Source of the DNA: Pseudoduganella umbonata
Lineage (GTDB): Bacteria; Pseudomonadota; Gammaproteobacteria; Burkholderiales; Burkholderiaceae_D
Direction: 5' to 3'
Assembly: GCF_014192225.1 (NCBI RefSeq)
Contig: NZ_JACHXS010000016.1
Location: 62,001-126,000 of the forward strand
DNA length: 64,000 nt
Below, piece after piece: positions 63,777 to 64,000 of this stretch. The position numbers and the translations under genes were made by a program. Each line of letters starts with the position of its first letter. Within the stretch, counting starts at the first letter, position 1. The notes below the pieces were generated by a model that saw only the letters and a program-made list of their open reading frames with translations, did no database searches and had not been told where the DNA came from.

Positions 63777-64000
63777 TTATTCAGTTTTCGGATGCGTTCG
63801 GAAGGCGTGATGATGTCGGTCAGGCGGATGCCGAACTTGTCGTTCACCACCACCACCTCGCCCTGGGCGATCAGGCAGCCGTTCACCAGCACGTCCATCG
63901 GTTCGCCGGCCAGGCCGTCGAGCTCGACCACCGAGCCCTGCGCCAGTTGCAGCAGGTTCTTGATGGCGATCTTCGTGCGGCCCAGTTCCACCGTCAGCTG
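63773..64000 (-). CDS. fliN: Flagellar motor switch protein FliN (N-terminal part beyond window)
   Basis: The frame is open to the right edge; only the C-terminal 75 residues are visible. They form the SpoA domain of the C ring: VELGRTKIAIKNLLQLAQGSVVELD, then GEPMDVLVNGCLIAQGEVVVVNDKFGIRLTDIITPSERIRKL. The stop overlaps the fliO start, so fliN, fliO, fliP, fliQ and fliR form one operon that enters from the right. Confidence 0.95.
   Translation of the reverse strand, partial: QLTVELGRTKIAIKNLLQLAQGSVVELDGLAGEPMDVLVNGCLIAQGEVVVVNDKFGIRLTDIITPSERIRKLNK

Overview
The window reads as chromosome of a high-GC betaproteobacterium, most likely Oxalobacteraceae (Massilia, Duganella, Pseudoduganella or Janthinobacterium type). 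This is inferred from gene content and order (a large flagellar block, rne next to rluC, a CqsS/LqsS-type sensor kinase), high GC codon use and many short dispersed intergenic palindromes. No rRNA, tRNA, CRISPR array, prophage or insertion sequence was seen. The only transposase-like gene is a REP-associated tyrosine transposase (RAYT).

Layout. 1-2160: 3' part of an FtsX-type ABC permease gene. 2319-4618: a two-component pair whose sensor domain resembles the alpha-hydroxyketone receptors CqsS and LqsS. Divergent from it is a group II truncated haemoglobin with a perfect FNR/ANR-type box in the promoter gap. 5288-8219: rmuC and a fused acyl-CoA:acetate/3-ketoacid CoA-transferase. 8238-9722: two photoreceptor-type genes, a CarH/LitR-like B12-binding MerR regulator and a BLUF flavin protein. 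10142-14649: molybdenum cofactor genes (a mobA-moeA fusion and moaA) and chrA. 14727-21852: rne facing away from an rluC, HAD phosphatase, Rieske, S49 peptidase series. 21853-24361: a candidate small RNA, a small unknown gene, an rsuA-type gene and kdsA.

24529-38952 is accessory. About 25.6-33.5 kb is visibly AT-rich and differs from the rest of the window. It holds an FkbH-type protein, an AlgX/AlgJ-like SGNH protein and a large double glycosyltransferase, followed by two more GT2 proteins and an acidic DUF4214 secreted or surface protein. Three of these proteins share a recurring beta-sandwich-like module (G-W-A-x-D then R-x-D then G-F). The region looks like a surface glycosylation locus, with the DUF4214 protein or flagellin as possible acceptors.

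39492-64000 is flagellar: flhB, flhA, flhF, flhG, fliA, motC and motD; flgN, flgM and flgA on the opposite strand; flgB to flgL; then fliR, fliQ, fliP, fliO and fliN (cut by the window end) on the minus strand. Strong FliA (sigma-28) promoter matches precede flgM and flgK, so the sigma factor, its anti-sigma factor and the late hook-associated genes form a visible regulatory loop. A RAYT gene flanked by its probable REP palindromes separates flgL from fliR. Related palindromes recur at 2.2, 47.7, 52.7, 60.4 and 61.2 kb, and most share a spacer motif.
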